A DNA stretch of 64,000 nt from Microlunatus speluncae (GCF_009299835.1 NZ_VKCZ01000012.1:62001-126000), one strand, 5' to 3'. Counted from the stretch's first letter, positions 1 to 8,312 are shown. Numbers and translations: made by a program. The notes: generated by a model not told the origin, from the sequence alone.

Positions 1-504
1 CTCGGTGAGCGATCGCAGCGCTCGCCAGCGATGATCACGAACGGCATGCCGGGCGGCGTCGCCGACCGCGATCCAGGCCAGGAACACCCACTCGGCCTGG
101 GTGGCGGAATCCGGTGTCCACCGGTCCGCGGGCAGCGCCTCGGCCAGCCGGCCCGATCGGTCCAGCAGCACCCGCGACTCGGGCGGCCGGCCGGCCCGGA
201 AGTCGGCCGGGGCGACGACCAGCGACAGCTGCCGGCCGTCCCGATAGGCCACGATGCAGTGCGATCCGGTCTGCCAGGACTGGATCAGCGTCCCGGCCAC
301 CGGAGCGAACTCGCTCGCGGCAGCGATCGCCTCCGCCGGTCGCTGCTCGAGCTCACCGATCACCCCGAGGCCGGCATCGAGATCGGACCAGGCGTCGCCG
401 GCCCCGCGACCGAGCGAGCCGCCGAGCTCGACCCAGTCGATCCACGACTGTTGCTCGGCCCAGGTGGTCAGCGCCACGACCAGTTCGTTCGGTTCCGCCG
501 TCAT
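1..504 (-). CDS. Nucleotidyltransferase-fold protein, C-terminus cut by window edge
   Basis: I translated this gene directly; it runs off the left end, so only its first 168 residues are seen. Residues 28-43 contain GGS-LGRG-D-SDLD, the metal-binding signature of the nucleotidyltransferase (aminoglycoside adenylyltransferase-like) superfamily, with Asp41 and Asp43 as expected metal ligands. The chain continues with beta-rich and Trp-rich segments typical of small nucleotidyltransferases. The ATG overlaps the TGA of the sigma-factor gene by four bases, so it is very likely co-translated with it. The substrate is unknown: it could modify an aminoglycoside-like compound or be a housekeeping homologue. 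A resistance role should not be assumed from the fold alone. Confidence 0.72.
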   Translation of the reverse strand, partial: MTAEPNELVVALTTWAEQQSWIDWVELGGSLGRGAGDAWSDLDAGLGVIGELEQRPAEAIAAASEFAPVAGTLIQSWQTGSHCIVAYRDGRQLSLVVAPADFRAGRPPESRVLLDRSGRLAEALPADRWTPDSATQAEWVFLAWIAVGDAARHAVRDHRWRALRSLTE

Positions 505-1742
505 CGAGGCCCCTCCAGCCGGCCGGCCCGGTCGCGCAGATAGCGCTGCTGCGCCAGGTTGATGGCCCGGTCCGCGGCCAGCAGGTAGGTGGTCCGGGCT
601 TGGGTCCGGTCGCCGGACAGCTCGAGCAGATGGGCCCGTACCGCCGGCAGCCGATGATCATCGCCGAGCCGGCCGGACCCTTCCAGCGCGGTGATCAACT
701 CCAGCCCCGCCTGCGGGCCGTCGGCCATCGCCACCGCTACCGCGTGGTTCAGCTCGACCACCGGATTGTCCGACAGCCCGAGCAGCAGCCGGTAGAGCGC
801 GACGATCTGCGGCCAGTCGGTCGCCGTCGCCGACGGCGCCTCGTCGTGGATCGCCGCAATCGCCGCCTGCAGCTGGAACGGGCCCGGTTCGCCGCGGCGG
901 AGCACGGTGCTGATCAAGGAAACCCCCTCCTCGATCTGCTCGGCGTTCCAGCGGGAACGATCTTGGTCGGCCATCGAGATCAACTCGCCGTCCGGGCCGG
1001 TGCGCGCATCCCGCCGGGCGTCCGTCAACAGCATCAGGGCCAGCAGCCCGGCGACCTCGGGATCGTCGGTGCCGCGCCGCATCAACCGGCACAGCCGGAT
1101 CGCCTCGGTCGCCAGCTCCGGCCGGTGCAGCGACGGTCCGGCGGTGCTGGCGTACCCCTCGTTGAAGATCAGATAGAGCACATGCCGCACCGCCCCGGCC
1201 CGCTCCGTCCGCTGCTCCGGCGGCGGCAGCGCGAACGGGACGCCGCTGCCGGTGATCGTCTGCTTGGCCCGGCTGATCCGCCGCGTCATCGTCGTCTCCG
1301 GCACCAGGAAGGCCCTGGCGATCTCGGCCGTGGTCAGGCCGCCGACGGCGCGCAGCGTCAGCGCGATCTGCGACGTCTCCGACAGCGAGGGGTGGCAGCA
1401 GAGGAACAGCAAGATCACCGAATCGTCGCCGTCGGTGCCGGACCGGTCCGCACCGGGAGCGACCTGATCGGCCGGGATCTCCCACTGGGCCAGGGTTTCC
1501 TCCCGCCGTCGCCGCGCCTGCTCGCTGCGCAGCAGATCGATCAGTTTGCGCGAGGCGACCCGGATCAGCCAGGCCCGCGGTTGCTCCGGCCGGCCGTCGA
1601 CCGGCCACTGGGTCGCGGCGGCCAGCAGCGCCTCGGACACCGCGTCCTCGCAACTGTCGAAGTTGCCGTAACGGCGGACGAGCGCGCCGAGGACCTGCGG
1701 CGTGAGCTCGCGCAGCAGGTCCTCGGTGGCCCGGTTGATCAT
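501..1742 (-). CDS. ECF sigma factor of the ECF42 type with long C-terminal extension
   Basis: The protein is 413 aa. An N-terminal sigma region 2 (DAVSEALLAA near residues 31-40, then the PRAWLIRVASRKLIDLLRS helix) is followed by a region 4 helix-turn-helix (LTTAEIARAFLVPETTMTRR). About 240 further residues include the conserved NEGY segment and TPR-like helices. This layout is that of ECF42 sigma factors, which have no classical anti-sigma factor and are encoded beside DGPF/YCII proteins, as here. I chose the ATG at 1742, 13 nt after the YCII stop, because the longer frame only reads the YCII gene out of phase. It probably directs RNA polymerase to a small stress or metabolite regulon, possibly including its own operon. 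Confidence 0.88.
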   Translation of the reverse strand: MINRATEDLLRELTPQVLGALVRRYGNFDSCEDAVSEALLAAATQWPVDGRPEQPRAWLIRVASRKLIDLLRSEQARRRREETLAQWEIPADQVAPGADRSGTDGDDSVILLFLCCHPSLSETSQIALTLRAVGGLTTAEIARAFLVPETTMTRRISRAKQTITGSGVPFALPPPEQRTERAGAVRHVLYLIFNEGYASTAGPSLHRPELATEAIRLCRLMRRGTDDPEVAGLLALMLLTDARRDARTGPDGELISMADQDRSRWNAEQIEEGVSLISTVLRRGEPGPFQLQAAIAAIHDEAPSATATDWPQIVALYRLLLGLSDNPVVELNHAVAVAMADGPQAGLELITALEGSGRLGDDHRLPAVRAHLLELSGDRTQARTTYLLAADRAINLAQQRYLRDRAGRLEGPR

Positions 1743-1755
1743 GAAGGCTCGATGA

Positions 1756-2166
1756 TCAGAGGTCGGGCGTCGGTGGGGCGTCGTCGATCGGGCGGATGTC
1801 GACGTACACCTCGGCGGCGGCGCCGGGCGGATGGGGCGTGTTGGCCAGCTGCGCCGCGATCTCGGTCGCCCGGTCGAAGCTGACACAGTCGACGATCGTG
1901 TAGCCGGCCAGCACCTCCTGGGTCTCGGCGTAGGGACCGTCGGTGATCACCGGCCCGCCGTCACGCATGCTGATCCGGCGGGCGTGGACGGGGGCGCTGA
2001 GCCCGTTGGCGTCGACGAACTCGCCGGATTCGACCAGCGCGTTGTTCCAGGCACCCATGAATTCGTGCAGGGCGGACACGTCCTCGGCCGTCCACGCGGC
2101 CTCGCCCTTGCCGGTCAACACGTCGTAGTCGCGCTGCGATCCGTACAGCATGATCAGATACTTCAC
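1756..2166 (-). CDS. YCII-related (DGPF domain) protein, partner of the ECF42 sigma factor
   Basis: This 136-residue protein begins KYLIMLYGSQRDY and carries DGPYAETQE near residue 80, a variant of the DGPF motif of the YCII superfamily. I chose the GTG at 2166 because it follows an AAGGAG-type ribosome binding site by about six bases; the longer in-frame ATG start lacks one. The gene is first in an apparent three-gene operon with the sigma factor and the nucleotidyltransferase. DGPF proteins are consistently linked to ECF41/42 sigma factors, but their biochemical role is not established. A sensor or a target-gene role are both possible. Confidence 0.85.
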   Translation of the reverse strand: MKYLIMLYGSQRDYDVLTGKGEAAWTAEDVSALHEFMGAWNNALVESGEFVDANGLSAPVHARRISMRDGGPVITDGPYAETQEVLAGYTIVDCVSFDRATEIAAQLANTPHPPGAAAEVYVDIRPIDDAPPTPDL

Positions 2167-2279
2167 GGCTCTCTCCTTGTCCTCACGGCGCCGTCCTCCG
2201 GCGCCTGTCACCGAGACGTCGGAGCCGTGCCGCCGGACCGGACATGATGGCCAGAAGATAGCAAGCCGGACCTGGAAGA

Positions 2280-2311
2280 TGCCCGTCTCCGGGGGGATCG
2301 GGAGACGGGCA
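2280..2311 (-). terminator. GC-rich hairpin after the repeat-tailed membrane protein gene
   Basis: An 11-bp perfect stem (TGCCCGTCTCC pairing with GGAGACGGGCA) closes a 10-nt G-rich loop 19 bases beyond the stop at 2331. No T-tract follows, which is common for actinobacterial terminators, so the call rests on position and stem strength. Confidence 0.5.
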
Positions 2312-2330
2312 CCACTTCAGTGGGCGTCGG

Positions 2331-3146
2331 TCAGTCGCCGAAGCCGTCGAACATCCCGCCGATGCCTTCGCCGATCTCGCCGATGCCGTCGCCGATGCCT
2401 TCGAACATGCCGCCGATGCCCTCGCCGATCCCGCCGATGCCTTCACCGATGCCGCCGAAGACGTTGCCCATGCCGCCGAACAGGAAGCTGCCGATCAGCA
2501 CGCCGGACAGCAGGTCGGAGCCGCGCCAGTTGCTGTAGTAGCCCTGCGCCCACGGTGCGTACGCCTGGCCGCCTTCCCAGTACGGCACCCGCTGGGCACC
2601 GACCTGGACGGTCCGGATGTAGGGATCGGCACCGGCCAGCACCCGCTCGGCGTCTGCCGGGCAGGCCGGGATCGCCCGCGGCGCGCCACCCGGCGGCGCC
2701 CACTCGACGTCCTGGCTGGACGGGCCGTGGGCCGGGTTGAAGAAGCAGGGCGGACGCTTGGCCGGCAGCGGCTCCCCGGCGACGCGGGCCTTGACGCAGG
2801 CGATCGCGTACCGCCCGTCCTCGAGGATCTCGGTGACGTGCCGGATCTCGTCCGGCTGCTTCACCGCGTCCAGCGACATCTTCGCGTCGTCGTAGGCGTC
2901 CAGGGCCCGCTGATAGTCCTGTTGCATGGCCTCGTCCAGCGGATGGCCGGCGACATCGGTGTCCAGTCGCTGCAGCTCTTCGCCGAACTTGGTCACGTCC
3001 TCCTCAGCGGCGCGCTTGGAGGTCGACAGCTGACTCTCCAGCTCGGCCTGCTGGGCCTGCTCGCGCTGCCGTGCGTGACGACGGCTGACCAGCATGGCGC
3101 CGCCGCCGACGACACCCAGCACAATCAAGAGAACAAGCCACTCCAT
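2331..3146 (-). CDS. Single-pass membrane protein with glycine-rich repeat tail, function unknown
   Basis: The 271-residue chain starts with a hydrophobic helix (about residues 3-22), followed by a charged, coiled-coil-prone segment (about 23-100). A Cys/Trp/Tyr-containing middle part has PPCFFNPAHGP near residue 132. The last 45 residues are built of GIGEGIGG and GMFEGIGD units, an almost regular 4/8-residue glycine repeat preceded by a hydrophobic stretch (LLSGVLIGSFLFGG). The topology is probably N-terminal anchor, cytoplasmic or extracellular coiled coil, and a membrane-associating glycine-rich tail. I recognise no enzymatic motif. Similar anchored proteins with GIG tails exist in actinobacteria without a known role. 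It is monocistronic, with a hairpin after it. Confidence 0.75.
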   Translation of the reverse strand: MEWLVLLIVLGVVGGGAMLVSRRHARQREQAQQAELESQLSTSKRAAEEDVTKFGEELQRLDTDVAGHPLDEAMQQDYQRALDAYDDAKMSLDAVKQPDEIRHVTEILEDGRYAIACVKARVAGEPLPAKRPPCFFNPAHGPSSQDVEWAPPGGAPRAIPACPADAERVLAGADPYIRTVQVGAQRVPYWEGGQAYAPWAQGYYSNWRGSDLLSGVLIGSFLFGGMGNVFGGIGEGIGGIGEGIGGMFEGIGDGIGEIGEGIGGMFDGFGD

Positions 3147-3156
3147 GCCCTTCAGT

Positions 3157-3177
3157 CTGCCGCGTTATCCGCGGCAG
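3157..3177. repeat. Short CTGCCGCG inverted repeat upstream of the repeat-tailed gene
   Basis: CTGCCGCG and CGCGGCAG flank a 5-nt TTATC spacer just before the minus-strand start at 3146. It resembles a shrunken form of the CGCGGCAGTT palindrome family found elsewhere in the window, or it may be an operator. Confidence 0.4.
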
Positions 3178-3270
3178 CGACTCGCCGGGGACCTAAAAAG
3201 CCATAAGAACGTACCGGCCGTGACGCCGGCCACAGCTTCATGAACCGGAGGCGGCTGGGGCAGGTGGGGC

Positions 3271-5037
3271 TCAGGGGTCGACGATCTCGCAGAGCACCTG
3301 GCCGCTGGTCACGGTCGCGCCGGCGGCGGCAGTGAGGCCGGTGACGGTCCCGGATCGGTGCGCGGTGAGCGGCTGTTCCATCTTCATCGCCTCCAGGACG
3401 ACGATCAGGTCACCGGCTTCGACCGTTGCGCCGTCCTCGACCGCGACCTTCACGATCGTGCCCTGCATCGGTGAGGTGAGCGCGTTGCCGGACGGGGTCT
3501 TGGCGGCCGTGCCGCCGCGGCGGGCCGGTCGCCGGGCGTTGGGCCGGGCCGACGGCGCACCGGTCGTGGTCAGGCCGGCCGGCAGCACGACCTCCAGCCG
3601 TTTGCCGTTCACCTCCACGATCACTGCGGTCCGCTCGGCCGGCTCCGCTGCCGGGTCGGTCGTGGCGCTGTCGTACGGGGAAAGGTCGCCGGCGAACTCG
3701 GTCTCGATCCAGCGCGTGTGCACGCCGAACGTGCCGTCGGCGGCGGTGAAGGCGGGATCGTCGAGGACCGCGCGATGGAACGGCAGCACCGTCGGCATGC
3801 CGGTGAGCTCCAGCTCGGCCAGGGCCCGCCGGGAGCGAGCCAGCGCCTGCTCCCGGTCGGCGCCGGTGACGATGATCTTGGCCACCAGCGAGTCGAAGCT
3901 GCCCGGCACGGTCATCCCGGTGAGATAGCCCTCGTCCACCCGGACACCGGGCCCGGCCGGCGGTCGCCAGGTGGTCAGGGTGCCGGGGGCGGGTAGGAAG
4001 TTGCGGCCGGGATCCTCGGCGTTGACCCGGAATTCGATCGCGTGCCCGCGGATCACCGGGTCGTCGTAGCCCAGCGCCTCGCCGTCGGCGATCCGGAACA
4101 TCTCCCGGACCAGATCCAGCCCGGTCACCTGCTCCGACACCGGATGCTCGACCTGGAGCCGGGTGTTCACCTCGAGGAAGGAGATCGTGCCGTCGGTGCC
4201 GACCAGGAATTCGCAGGTGCCGGCGCCGACGTAACCGGCCTCGCGCAGGATCGCCTTCGAGGCCGTGTAGAGGATGTCTTGTTGATCTTCGGAGAGGTAC
4301 GGCGCCGGTGCCTCCTCGACCAGCTTCTGGTGCCGCCGCTGCAACGAGCAGTCCCGGGTGGAGATCACCACGACGGTGCCGTGCCGGTCGGCCAGACACT
4401 GGGTCTCGACGTGCCGCGGCCGATCAAGGTAGCGCTCGACGAAGCACTCGCCGCGACCGAACGCCGCAACGGCCTCCCGGGTGGCGGACTCGAACGCCTC
4501 GGCCACCTCGCTCAGCTCCCGGGCCACCTTGAGCCCGCGGCCGCCGCCGCCGAACGCGGCCTTGATCGCGATCGGCAGCCCGTGCTCGGCCGCGAACGCC
4601 TCCGCTTCGGCCGCGTCGGCGACCGGGTCGGCCGTGCCCGGGACCAGCGGAGCACCGACCCGCTGGGCGATGTGCCGGGCCCGCACCTTGTCGCCGAGGG
4701 CCTCGATCGCCGCCGGCGGCGGCCCGATCCAGGTCAGCCCGGCGTCGGTGACGGCGCGGGCAAAATCGGCGTTCTCGGCCAGGAAGCCGTAACCGGGGTG
4801 GACGGCATCGGCACCGCTGCGAGCGGCGACGTCGAGCAGCTTGGCGATGTCCAGGTAGGTCTCGGCCGGGGTCCCGCCGCGCAGGGCGTACGCCTCGTCG
4901 GCGAGCCGGGCCGGCAGCCCGTCGGCATCGGCGTCGGCGTAGACCGCGACGCTGCCCAGCCCCGCATCCGCCGCCGCCCGGATCACCCGGACCGCGATCT
5001 CTCCCCGATTGGCGACAAGCACCTTGCTGATAGCCAC
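3271..5037 (-). CDS. Acyl-CoA carboxylase alpha chain (biotin carboxylase + BCCP)
   Basis: This 588-residue two-domain enzyme joins an ATP-grasp biotin carboxylase (residues 1-450) to a C-terminal biotinyl domain. The glycine-rich ATP loop GGGGRG is at 163-168, [11 protein letters not shown] at 289-299 is the active-site signature, and Lys552 in EAMKMEQP is the biotinylation site. The length matches actinobacterial AccA3/PccA alpha chains, which carboxylate biotin for separate beta subunits making malonyl- or methylmalonyl-CoA. The GTG start has a GGGAGG ribosome site. It lies 59 bp after pxpC on the same strand, separated by a hairpin repeat. It could serve the carboxyltransferases at 9571 and 50580, the 5-oxoprolinase locus, or both. 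Confidence 0.93.
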   Translation of the reverse strand: MAISKVLVANRGEIAVRVIRAAADAGLGSVAVYADADADGLPARLADEAYALRGGTPAETYLDIAKLLDVAARSGADAVHPGYGFLAENADFARAVTDAGLTWIGPPPAAIEALGDKVRARHIAQRVGAPLVPGTADPVADAAEAEAFAAEHGLPIAIKAAFGGGGRGLKVARELSEVAEAFESATREAVAAFGRGECFVERYLDRPRHVETQCLADRHGTVVVISTRDCSLQRRHQKLVEEAPAPYLSEDQQDILYTASKAILREAGYVGAGTCEFLVGTDGTISFLEVNTRLQVEHPVSEQVTGLDLVREMFRIADGEALGYDDPVIRGHAIEFRVNAEDPGRNFLPAPGTLTTWRPPAGPGVRVDEGYLTGMTVPGSFDSLVAKIIVTGADREQALARSRRALAELELTGMPTVLPFHRAVLDDPAFTAADGTFGVHTRWIETEFAGDLSPYDSATTDPAAEPAERTAVIVEVNGKRLEVVLPAGLTTTGAPSARPNARRPARRGGTAAKTPSGNALTSPMQGTIVKVAVEDGATVEAGDLIVVLEAMKMEQPLTAHRSGTVTGLTAAAGATVTSGQVLCEIVDP

Positions 5038-5088
5038 GCGACCTCCCAGGTATGCCTTTCGCGGATCCTAGTGGTGCCCACCCCTCCG

Positions 5089-5142
5089 CCGACTTGTCAG
5101 AACTGAGTTGTGCCCGGGGGCTTCTCAGTTCTGACAAGTCGG
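5089..5142. repeat. Inverted repeat, family A (GACTTGTCAGAAC)
   Basis: Two perfect 19-bp arms (CCGACTTGTCAGAACTGAG and its complement) enclose a 16-nt loop between pxpC and the carboxylase alpha chain. The arms recur at 11107, 13910 and 21836. The pxpC stop codon lies inside the left arm. Confidence 0.9.
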
Positions 5143-5966
5143 AGGGGGTCGCCGGGACGGAGCTGGGCGGTGGCGTCGAGGTCGGCGCCGCGGACGACGG
5201 CGATCACCGGGTAGCCGCCGGTGACCGGGTGGTCCGGGCCGAAGATCAACGGGTGGCCGTCGGCCGGCACCTGGATGGCGCCGCGGATCAGGCCCTCGGA
5301 CGGCAGTTCGTCGGTACGGGAGCGCGGCAGGGCCGGGCCGTCGAGCCGGACGCCGACCCGGTCGACCGCGGTGCCGACCCGCCACTCGGTCGTGATCAGC
5401 AACTCCCACGCCGCGGCGGTGAACCAGTCCCGGCGCGGGCCGGGATCGATCCGCAGCGTGCCCGACCGCGGTCTCGGCGAGGCGAGATCCACTCCCGGCC
5501 AGGGACCGGCCGGAGCGCCCACCGGGAGCCGTTGATCGGCCTTGAGCGGCGCCGGTCCGAGGCCGGCCAGGGTGTCGTGGCTGCGGCTGCCCAACACGGG
5601 CTCGACGGCGAACCCGCCGCGCACCGCCAGATAGCTGCACAGTCCGGTTTCGGGGGCGGGCAGCTCGAGCCGGGCGCCGCGGGGCAGCCGGATCGGCGCG
5701 TGGCTGCTCTGCTCGAGGCCGTCGATGATCACCCGGCGGGCCGCCCCGGTGATCGCGACCCAGTGCGGCGCCGCGGCCTCGACGATCAGTCCGCCGAGCA
5801 CGGTCTCGATCACCGCCGCCTCGACCGGGTTGCCGATCAGCCGGTTGGCCAGCCGGGACGCCGCCCGATCGGCCGCGCCGGAGCGAGACACGCCCAACGC
5901 CGCCTGGCCGGGCCGGCCGAGATCCTGCAGCAGGGCCCGCGGTCCGGGGGCGACGACGATGATCAT
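5097..5966 (-). CDS. pxpC: 5-oxoprolinase subunit PxpC (carboxyltransferase-like)
   Basis: At 289 residues this matches the KipA/PxpC family: an N-terminal APGPRALLQDLGRPG motif, central SRSGAADRAASRLANRL, and the conserved FGPDHPVTGGYPVIAVV near residue 245. PxpC works with PxpA and PxpB in ATP-dependent cleavage of 5-oxoproline (pyroglutamate) to glutamate in the cytoplasm. Its ATG overlaps the pxpB stop by four bases, so the subunits are translationally coupled. The last residues (TTQF) and the stop are encoded inside the family A inverted repeat, so the native C-terminus may have been replaced by the repeat. Database annotation often calls this protein a biotin-dependent carboxyltransferase, but no biotin site is present. 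Confidence 0.92.
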   Translation of the reverse strand: MIIVVAPGPRALLQDLGRPGQAALGVSRSGAADRAASRLANRLIGNPVEAAVIETVLGGLIVEAAAPHWVAITGAARRVIIDGLEQSSHAPIRLPRGARLELPAPETGLCSYLAVRGGFAVEPVLGSRSHDTLAGLGPAPLKADQRLPVGAPAGPWPGVDLASPRPRSGTLRIDPGPRRDWFTAAAWELLITTEWRVGTAVDRVGVRLDGPALPRSRTDELPSEGLIRGAIQVPADGHPLIFGPDHPVTGGYPVIAVVRGADLDATAQLRPGDPLRLVRTEKPPGTTQF

Positions 5967-6577
5967 CGGATCGCCTCGAACCGGACCCGGGAGCCGGGCT
6001 GCAGCAGCGCCGGCGGGTCGAGTCCCTGGTCCCAGATCGCGGTCTCGGTCCGGCCGATCAGCTGCCAGCCGCCCGGCGACCGGCGCGGATAGATGCCGCA
6101 GTAGGCGTCGGCCAGCGCGACCGACCCGGCCGGGACCCGGGTCCGCGGCTGCGGCCGGCGCGGCACCTTCAGTCGATCATGTTCGCCGACCAGATAGCCG
6201 AAGCCGGGAGCGAAGCCGCAGAAGGCCACCGTCCAGAGCTGGTCGGTGTGGGTCATGATCACCTCAGCCGGATCGAGGCCGGTCAGCTCGGCCACCCGAT
6301 CAAGATCATCACCGTCGTAGTGCACCGGGATGGTGATCACCGGGCCGGAGTCGAGGGCCTGGGGTCGGTCCAGCGGTCCGTCGGCGAGGAAGTCGAGCAA
6401 GCCGCTGCTCGGAGGGCCGGTCAGCGTGATCAACACCGTCCGGGCGCCGGGGACCAGTTCGCCGATCTCCGGATCGGTCCGGTTGCTGAGCGTGGTCTGC
6501 AAGGCTCGGGCTTCGGTGCCGTCGGTGCACTCGACCATGATCGCGTCGAGACCGTACTCGAGGATGGGTCGGCTCAT
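5963..6577 (-). CDS. pxpB: 5-oxoprolinase subunit PxpB (KipI-like)
   Basis: This 204-residue protein contains the family hallmarks VPVHYDGDDLDRVAELTGL, TVAFCGFAPGFGYL and PRTRVPAGSVALADAYCGIYPRRSPGGWQLIG. These belong to PxpB/KipI, the partner of PxpC in the 5-oxoprolinase complex. I chose the ATG at 6577, three bases after the pxpA stop, because the much longer frame only reads pxpA in the wrong phase. In Bacillus the KipI homologue also inhibits a sporulation kinase, but the complete pxpA-pxpB-pxpC order here points to oxoproline salvage. The protein is cytoplasmic. Confidence 0.93.
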   Translation of the reverse strand: MSRPILEYGLDAIMVECTDGTEARALQTTLSNRTDPEIGELVPGARTVLITLTGPPSSGLLDFLADGPLDRPQALDSGPVITIPVHYDGDDLDRVAELTGLDPAEVIMTHTDQLWTVAFCGFAPGFGYLVGEHDRLKVPRRPQPRTRVPAGSVALADAYCGIYPRRSPGGWQLIGRTETAIWDQGLDPPALLQPGSRVRFEAIR

Positions 6578-6579
6578 GA

Positions 6580-7299
6580 TCAACTGAACGGTACGAGTCG
6601 GACGCCGGCCGCGGTCAGCGCGGCGCGGACGGCCGTGGCCATGCCGACGGCGTCGGGACTGTCGCCGTGGGTGCAGAACGAGTCCGCTATCGACCGGCGG
6701 GCGGCGTCGACGGCACGCTCGGCGGCCAGCGCCGGGTCGGTGATCAACGCGCCGGGGGAGCGGCGATCGATCAGCCGGCCGGCCTCGGTGTAGCCACGAT
6801 CGATGAAGTATTCGGTGACCGTGCGGAGACCGCGGGCGGCGGCGATCTCCAGCAGGGCGGAGCCCGGGAATCCCAACACCGCAAGGGAATCGTCGAAAGC
6901 CACGATGGCGTCGACGACCGCCGTCGCCTGCTCCGGGCCGTCGGTCACCGCGTGATACAGGGCACCGTGCGGCTTGAGGTAGGTCACCCGGCCGCCGACC
7001 GAACGAGCCAGGCCGTCCAGCGCACCGAGCTGGTACAGCACGTCGGCGGTCAGGTCCTCGGGCGCCACGTCGATGAAGCGCCGGCCGAATCCGGCCAGGT
7101 CGCGATAGCCCACTTGGGCACCGATCCGGACGTCCCGCCGGACCGCCGCGCGACAGCTCCGGTGCAGCGTGGTCGGGTCGCCGGCATGGAAGCCGCAGGC
7201 GAGATTGGCGCTGGTGATGATCGACAGCATGGCCTCGTCGTCGCCGAGTTGCCAGCGACCGAAGGACTCGCCGAGATCGGAGTTCAGATCGACCTGCAT
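6580..7299 (-). CDS. pxpA: 5-oxoprolinase subunit PxpA (LamB/YcsF family)
   Basis: This 239-residue protein begins with QVDLNSDLGESFG, the signature of the LamB/YcsF family. It continues with ANLACGFHAGDP, VRIGAQVGYRDLAGFGRR and VTYLKPHGALYH, which carry the probable active-site His and Asp residues. PxpA is the first gene of a compact operon with pxpB and pxpC; together they hydrolyse 5-oxoproline, a damage product of glutamine and glutathione-like metabolites, to glutamate. The ATG at 7299 is preferred over an upstream one because the family always starts immediately before this motif. Spacing to pxpB is two bases. Confidence 0.94.
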   Translation of the reverse strand: MQVDLNSDLGESFGRWQLGDDEAMLSIITSANLACGFHAGDPTTLHRSCRAAVRRDVRIGAQVGYRDLAGFGRRFIDVAPEDLTADVLYQLGALDGLARSVGGRVTYLKPHGALYHAVTDGPEQATAVVDAIVAFDDSLAVLGFPGSALLEIAAARGLRTVTEYFIDRGYTEAGRLIDRRSPGALITDPALAAERAVDAARRSIADSFCTHGDSPDAVGMATAVRAALTAAGVRLVPFS

Positions 7300-7336
7300 G
7301 CGTCCAGGGTGGCAGATCATCGGCCGCAGAAAGAGT

Positions 7337-7373
7337 GGCGGGCCCCTCGCAGTATGAGTGCGAGGGGCCCGCC
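7337..7373 (-). terminator. Strong 15-bp hairpin upstream of pxpA
   Basis: GGCGGGCCCCTCGCA pairs perfectly with TGCGAGGGGCCCGCC over a 7-nt loop. Read on the minus strand it is followed by ACTCTTTCT, a weak T-rich tract, so it could end a minus-strand transcript arriving from 7374-7731. It also lies where a pxp 5' leader would be, so an attenuator or plain repeat is possible. Confidence 0.5.
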
Positions 7374-7719
7374 GGGCCAGAGTGGTGTGACGTCTCCGGC
7401 CGACCGACCAGCCGCGCAGCCCGACTCCCCGTCACCGGGAGCCGCAGCGGGACTGACTTCGAGTGGCCCACTGTTCGGCCGGCAATTCCGATCGATCACG
7501 TTCTCACGCTCAGGTGCGAACGTAGCAACGTTTCTACACCTCGCGGCCAACGGCTCGCAACCCTTTGGACGTCCAGAAGTTGCCTGATCGATCTTTCCAC
7601 GCGGCCATCCACACCGGCGGCGGAGTTATGCACCGAAAAGATCAACTTCTACACAGGGTCGGTGGATAAACGACACGGCGATGTCCTTTCCGGACACGGA
7701 AAAGGACACAGGCGCCCAT

Positions 7720-7725
7720 TAGGCT
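7720..7725 (+). promoter_or_regulatory. -10 box TAGGCT, leaderless type
   Basis: TAGGCT ends exactly six bases before the ATG at 7732, the spacing expected when transcription starts at the start codon. No ribosome binding site is present. The same hexamer sits before birA and purK. Confidence 0.6.
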
Positions 7726-7731
7726 CGACCC

Positions 7732-8265
7732 ATGGAACCGCAGCCGGACACGAAGGACTGGACCTGGACGCTTCGGCGCCGGTGCCCCGATTGCGGCTTG
7801 TTCGCGGGCGAGGTGCCGATCGAGAAGATCGCCGACCGGGCCGAGGCGGCCGCGGCGGAGTGGGTGCAGATCCTCACCGCGAGCGCCGGGGTCGGGCTGC
7901 GTCCGAAGCCGGACGTGTGGTCCCCGTTGGAGTACGGCGTGCACGTCCGCGACGTCTACCAGTTGTTCGATGCCCGGCTGACCCTGATGTTGGTCGAGGA
8001 CCATCCGACATTCGAGAACTGGGACCAGAACGAGAGCGCGATCGCCGGCGAGTACGCGGTCCAGGACCCTGATCGGGTCGCCGCCGAGCTCGCCACGGCC
8101 GCCGAATCCTTTGTCATCCGGGTCCGCGGACTCGCCGAGGATCAGCACGAGCGCGCCGGCCGGCGCTCCGACGGCGCCGACTTCACGGTGATCACGTTCT
8201 GCCAATATTTCCTGCACGATGTGGTCCATCACCTCTGGGACGTGACCGGGCAGGTCGAGGACTAG
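7732..8265 (+). CDS. DinB/YfiT-like metal-binding four-helix protein
   Basis: The protein has 177 residues. WSPLEYGVHVRDVYQLFDARL and the C-terminal FLHDVVHHLWDVTGQ provide His residues spaced as in the DinB_2/YfiT superfamily, whose members bind a metal with a His triad in a four-helix bundle. An N-terminal Trp-rich segment with RRCPDCGL (residues 16-23) could be a small zinc knuckle. Members include mycothiol- or bacillithiol-dependent transferases and maleylpyruvate isomerases; which activity applies here cannot be read from the sequence. The gene stands alone behind a leaderless promoter, and there is no Shine-Dalgarno sequence. Confidence 0.8.
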   Translation: MEPQPDTKDWTWTLRRRCPDCGLFAGEVPIEKIADRAEAAAAEWVQILTASAGVGLRPKPDVWSPLEYGVHVRDVYQLFDARLTLMLVEDHPTFENWDQNESAIAGEYAVQDPDRVAAELATAAESFVIRVRGLAEDQHERAGRRSDGADFTVITFCQYFLHDVVHHLWDVTGQVED

Positions 8266-8306
8266 CCCGCGGTCCGCAATCGGCCGTCGGGAAGGGTTTC
8301 GAGAGG

Positions 8307-8312
8307 TAGGCT
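8307..8312 (+). promoter_or_regulatory. -10 box TAGGCT before the acyl-CoA dehydrogenase operon
   Basis: The same hexamer as at 7720, 52342 and 55037, here 56 bases before the ATG at 8369, implying a short untranslated leader. No good -35 hexamer is visible. Confidence 0.4.

Larger units (their letters stand above)
7300..7731. other. Gene-free 430-bp stretch with one strong hairpin
   Basis: No convincing ORF lies here; short frames on both strands lack start signals and family resemblance. It contains the hairpin at 7337-7373, a TTCTACAC word twice (near 7531 and 7646) and a DnaA-box-like GGTGGATAA near 7661 with one mismatch. It ends in the leaderless promoter of the DinB-like gene. It probably carries the pxp promoter on the minus strand. 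Confidence 0.5.

Noticed and set aside
1..504. Aminoglycoside resistance gene
   Set aside because: The fold motif is present, but the C-terminal part is missing and the setting is a sigma-factor operon; resistance cannot be claimed.
114..1883. Long plus-strand frame opposite the sigma factor
   Set aside because: Its translation is Arg/Pro-rich and featureless; the minus-strand sigma factor, YCII and nucleotidyltransferase genes explain the region fully.
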